Source: Bin87 sp965220105
GTDB lineage: Bacteria; Chloroflexota; Dehalococcoidia; Lucifugimonadales; UBA3495
Direction of reading: 5' to 3'
Length of the DNA: 64,000 nucleotides
Assembly: GCA_965220105.1 (NCBI GenBank)
Contig: OZ244811.1
Coordinates: 3,782,001 to 3,846,000 of the forward strand
The notes beneath the pieces are model-generated. The model ran no database searches. It was not told where the DNA came from and saw only the letters and a program-made list of their open reading frames with translations. Position 1 is the stretch's first letter, and the number at the start of each line of letters is the position of its first letter. Of the stretch, positions 63,461 through 64,000 are shown in pieces. A program made the position numbers and the translations under genes.

Positions 63461-64000
63461 CTATCCTAATAACCCGGCGGCTCTGAGGGCGATGAGGGCG
63501 CAGGCGAAATGCAGGAAGGCAATGTAGTTGGCGGGAGACTTGTCCCAACGGACCAATATCCGCCGGAAGCGGTTCCGCCAACTGTGAGTGCGTTCCACCA
63601 CCCAGCGCCGGGCTTTGAAGCCAGCTGCCTTCTTGATGGCCTGGGCCTCTTCGCCCCGGCTGCGGATGTGCGCTGTGAAGCCAAACTCGTCCAGCGTGCG
63701 GCGCACCTCACCAAAGTCGTAGCCCTTATCCAGGCACATACCCTGGGGGGTCTCCGGACTGGGTACGGGTCGCGGCACCGGCAGACTGTCCACCGTGGCC
63801 CGCACCAGCTTCATGTCGTGGCGGTTGGCTCCGTCCACTGCCAGTCCCACCGGAACACCCTGAGCTTCGGTCAACAGGCTGCGCTTGACCCCGCTCTTAC
63901 CCCGGTCGGTGGGATTGGCCCGGTTTTTCCACCGCCCAGGGGCGCTTTGGTCAGCACCCCGTCCATGCTCAGCCAGCTCCAGTCCAAGCCCTGCAATTCG
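63461..64000 (-). pseudogene. IS5-family (IS427-type) transposase, partial and frameshifted
   Basis: The intact part reads 'GVPVGLAVDGANRHDMKLVR' with 'GMCLDKGYDFGEVRRTLDEF' (catalytic Asp region), 'RRWVVERTHSWRNRFRRILV' (catalytic Glu) and 'NYIAFLHFACALIALRA'. Upstream, towards the window edge, 'WSWLSMDGVLTKAPLGG' (first Asp) is in a different frame, with the change near 63920. The N-terminus lies outside the window. Confidence 0.87.

Overview
The window is high-GC bacterial chromosome, very rich in insertion sequences. The gene families (CoxLMS-type molybdenum hydroxylase, sulfatase-like, BBE-type oxidase, serine hydrolase and NurA genes, many small lineage-specific proteins) and the short palindromic dispersed repeats suggest a marine or host-associated Chloroflexota genome (SAR202/Dehalococcoidia-like). 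That assignment is an inference; there is no rRNA or other phylogenetic marker here.

Layout. 0-10 kb is ordinary chromosome: an MFS transporter fragment, acetyltransferases, a molybdenum hydroxylase operon (FAD, 2Fe-2S and Mo subunits, a lipoprotein cytochrome c and a MoaD-like protein), a NUDIX hydrolase, then hisA, hisH and a PduO-type cobalamin adenosyltransferase on the minus strand. 10-12.5 kb holds two decayed IS elements (ISAs1 and IS110 families). 12.5-16.7 kb carries two tandem IscB RNA-guided nuclease genes with intact RuvC and HNH residues, a candidate omegaRNA region and a 20-bp motif in inverted orientation at the borders. 17.4-24.2 kb is a nest of IS elements: an IS630 element cut open by an intact IS256, an IS1380, and two IS66 remnants.

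24.4-29.9 kb is a tight five-gene operon: a coiled-coil protein, a BREX-type ATPase-like protein without a visible P-loop, a BREX-type ATPase with an intact P-loop, a small unknown protein and an SNF2 helicase. It looks like an uncharacterised defence-type system. 30-33.8 kb holds two IS1380 copies sitting on either side of a 150-bp MITE. 33.8-36.7 kb is a decaying plasmid-like replication module: a RepA-like ATPase pseudogene cut by IS1380, a Toprim/primase-like protein, a ribbon-helix-helix protein and five iterons. 37.6-41 kb has broken HNH endonuclease genes with extra inverted iteron copies and a second, nearly identical IS256.

41-54 kb is mostly small unknown genes, with a PD-(D/E)XK-like protein, an Amt ammonium transporter, an MFS transporter, a NurA chimera, and a promoter-to-terminator unit of about 300 nt without an ORF that probably encodes a structured RNA. 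54-64 kb has an IS630 element with a likely frameshift site, a frameshifted amidohydrolase, a serine hydrolase, a sulfatase-fold enzyme lacking the formylglycine cysteine, IS21 and other gene remnants, an FAD-linked oxidase and a partial IS5-type transposase.

Overall the window shows a metabolic backbone followed by a mobile-element and defence island in which several insertion events can be ordered from target-site duplications and interrupted genes.
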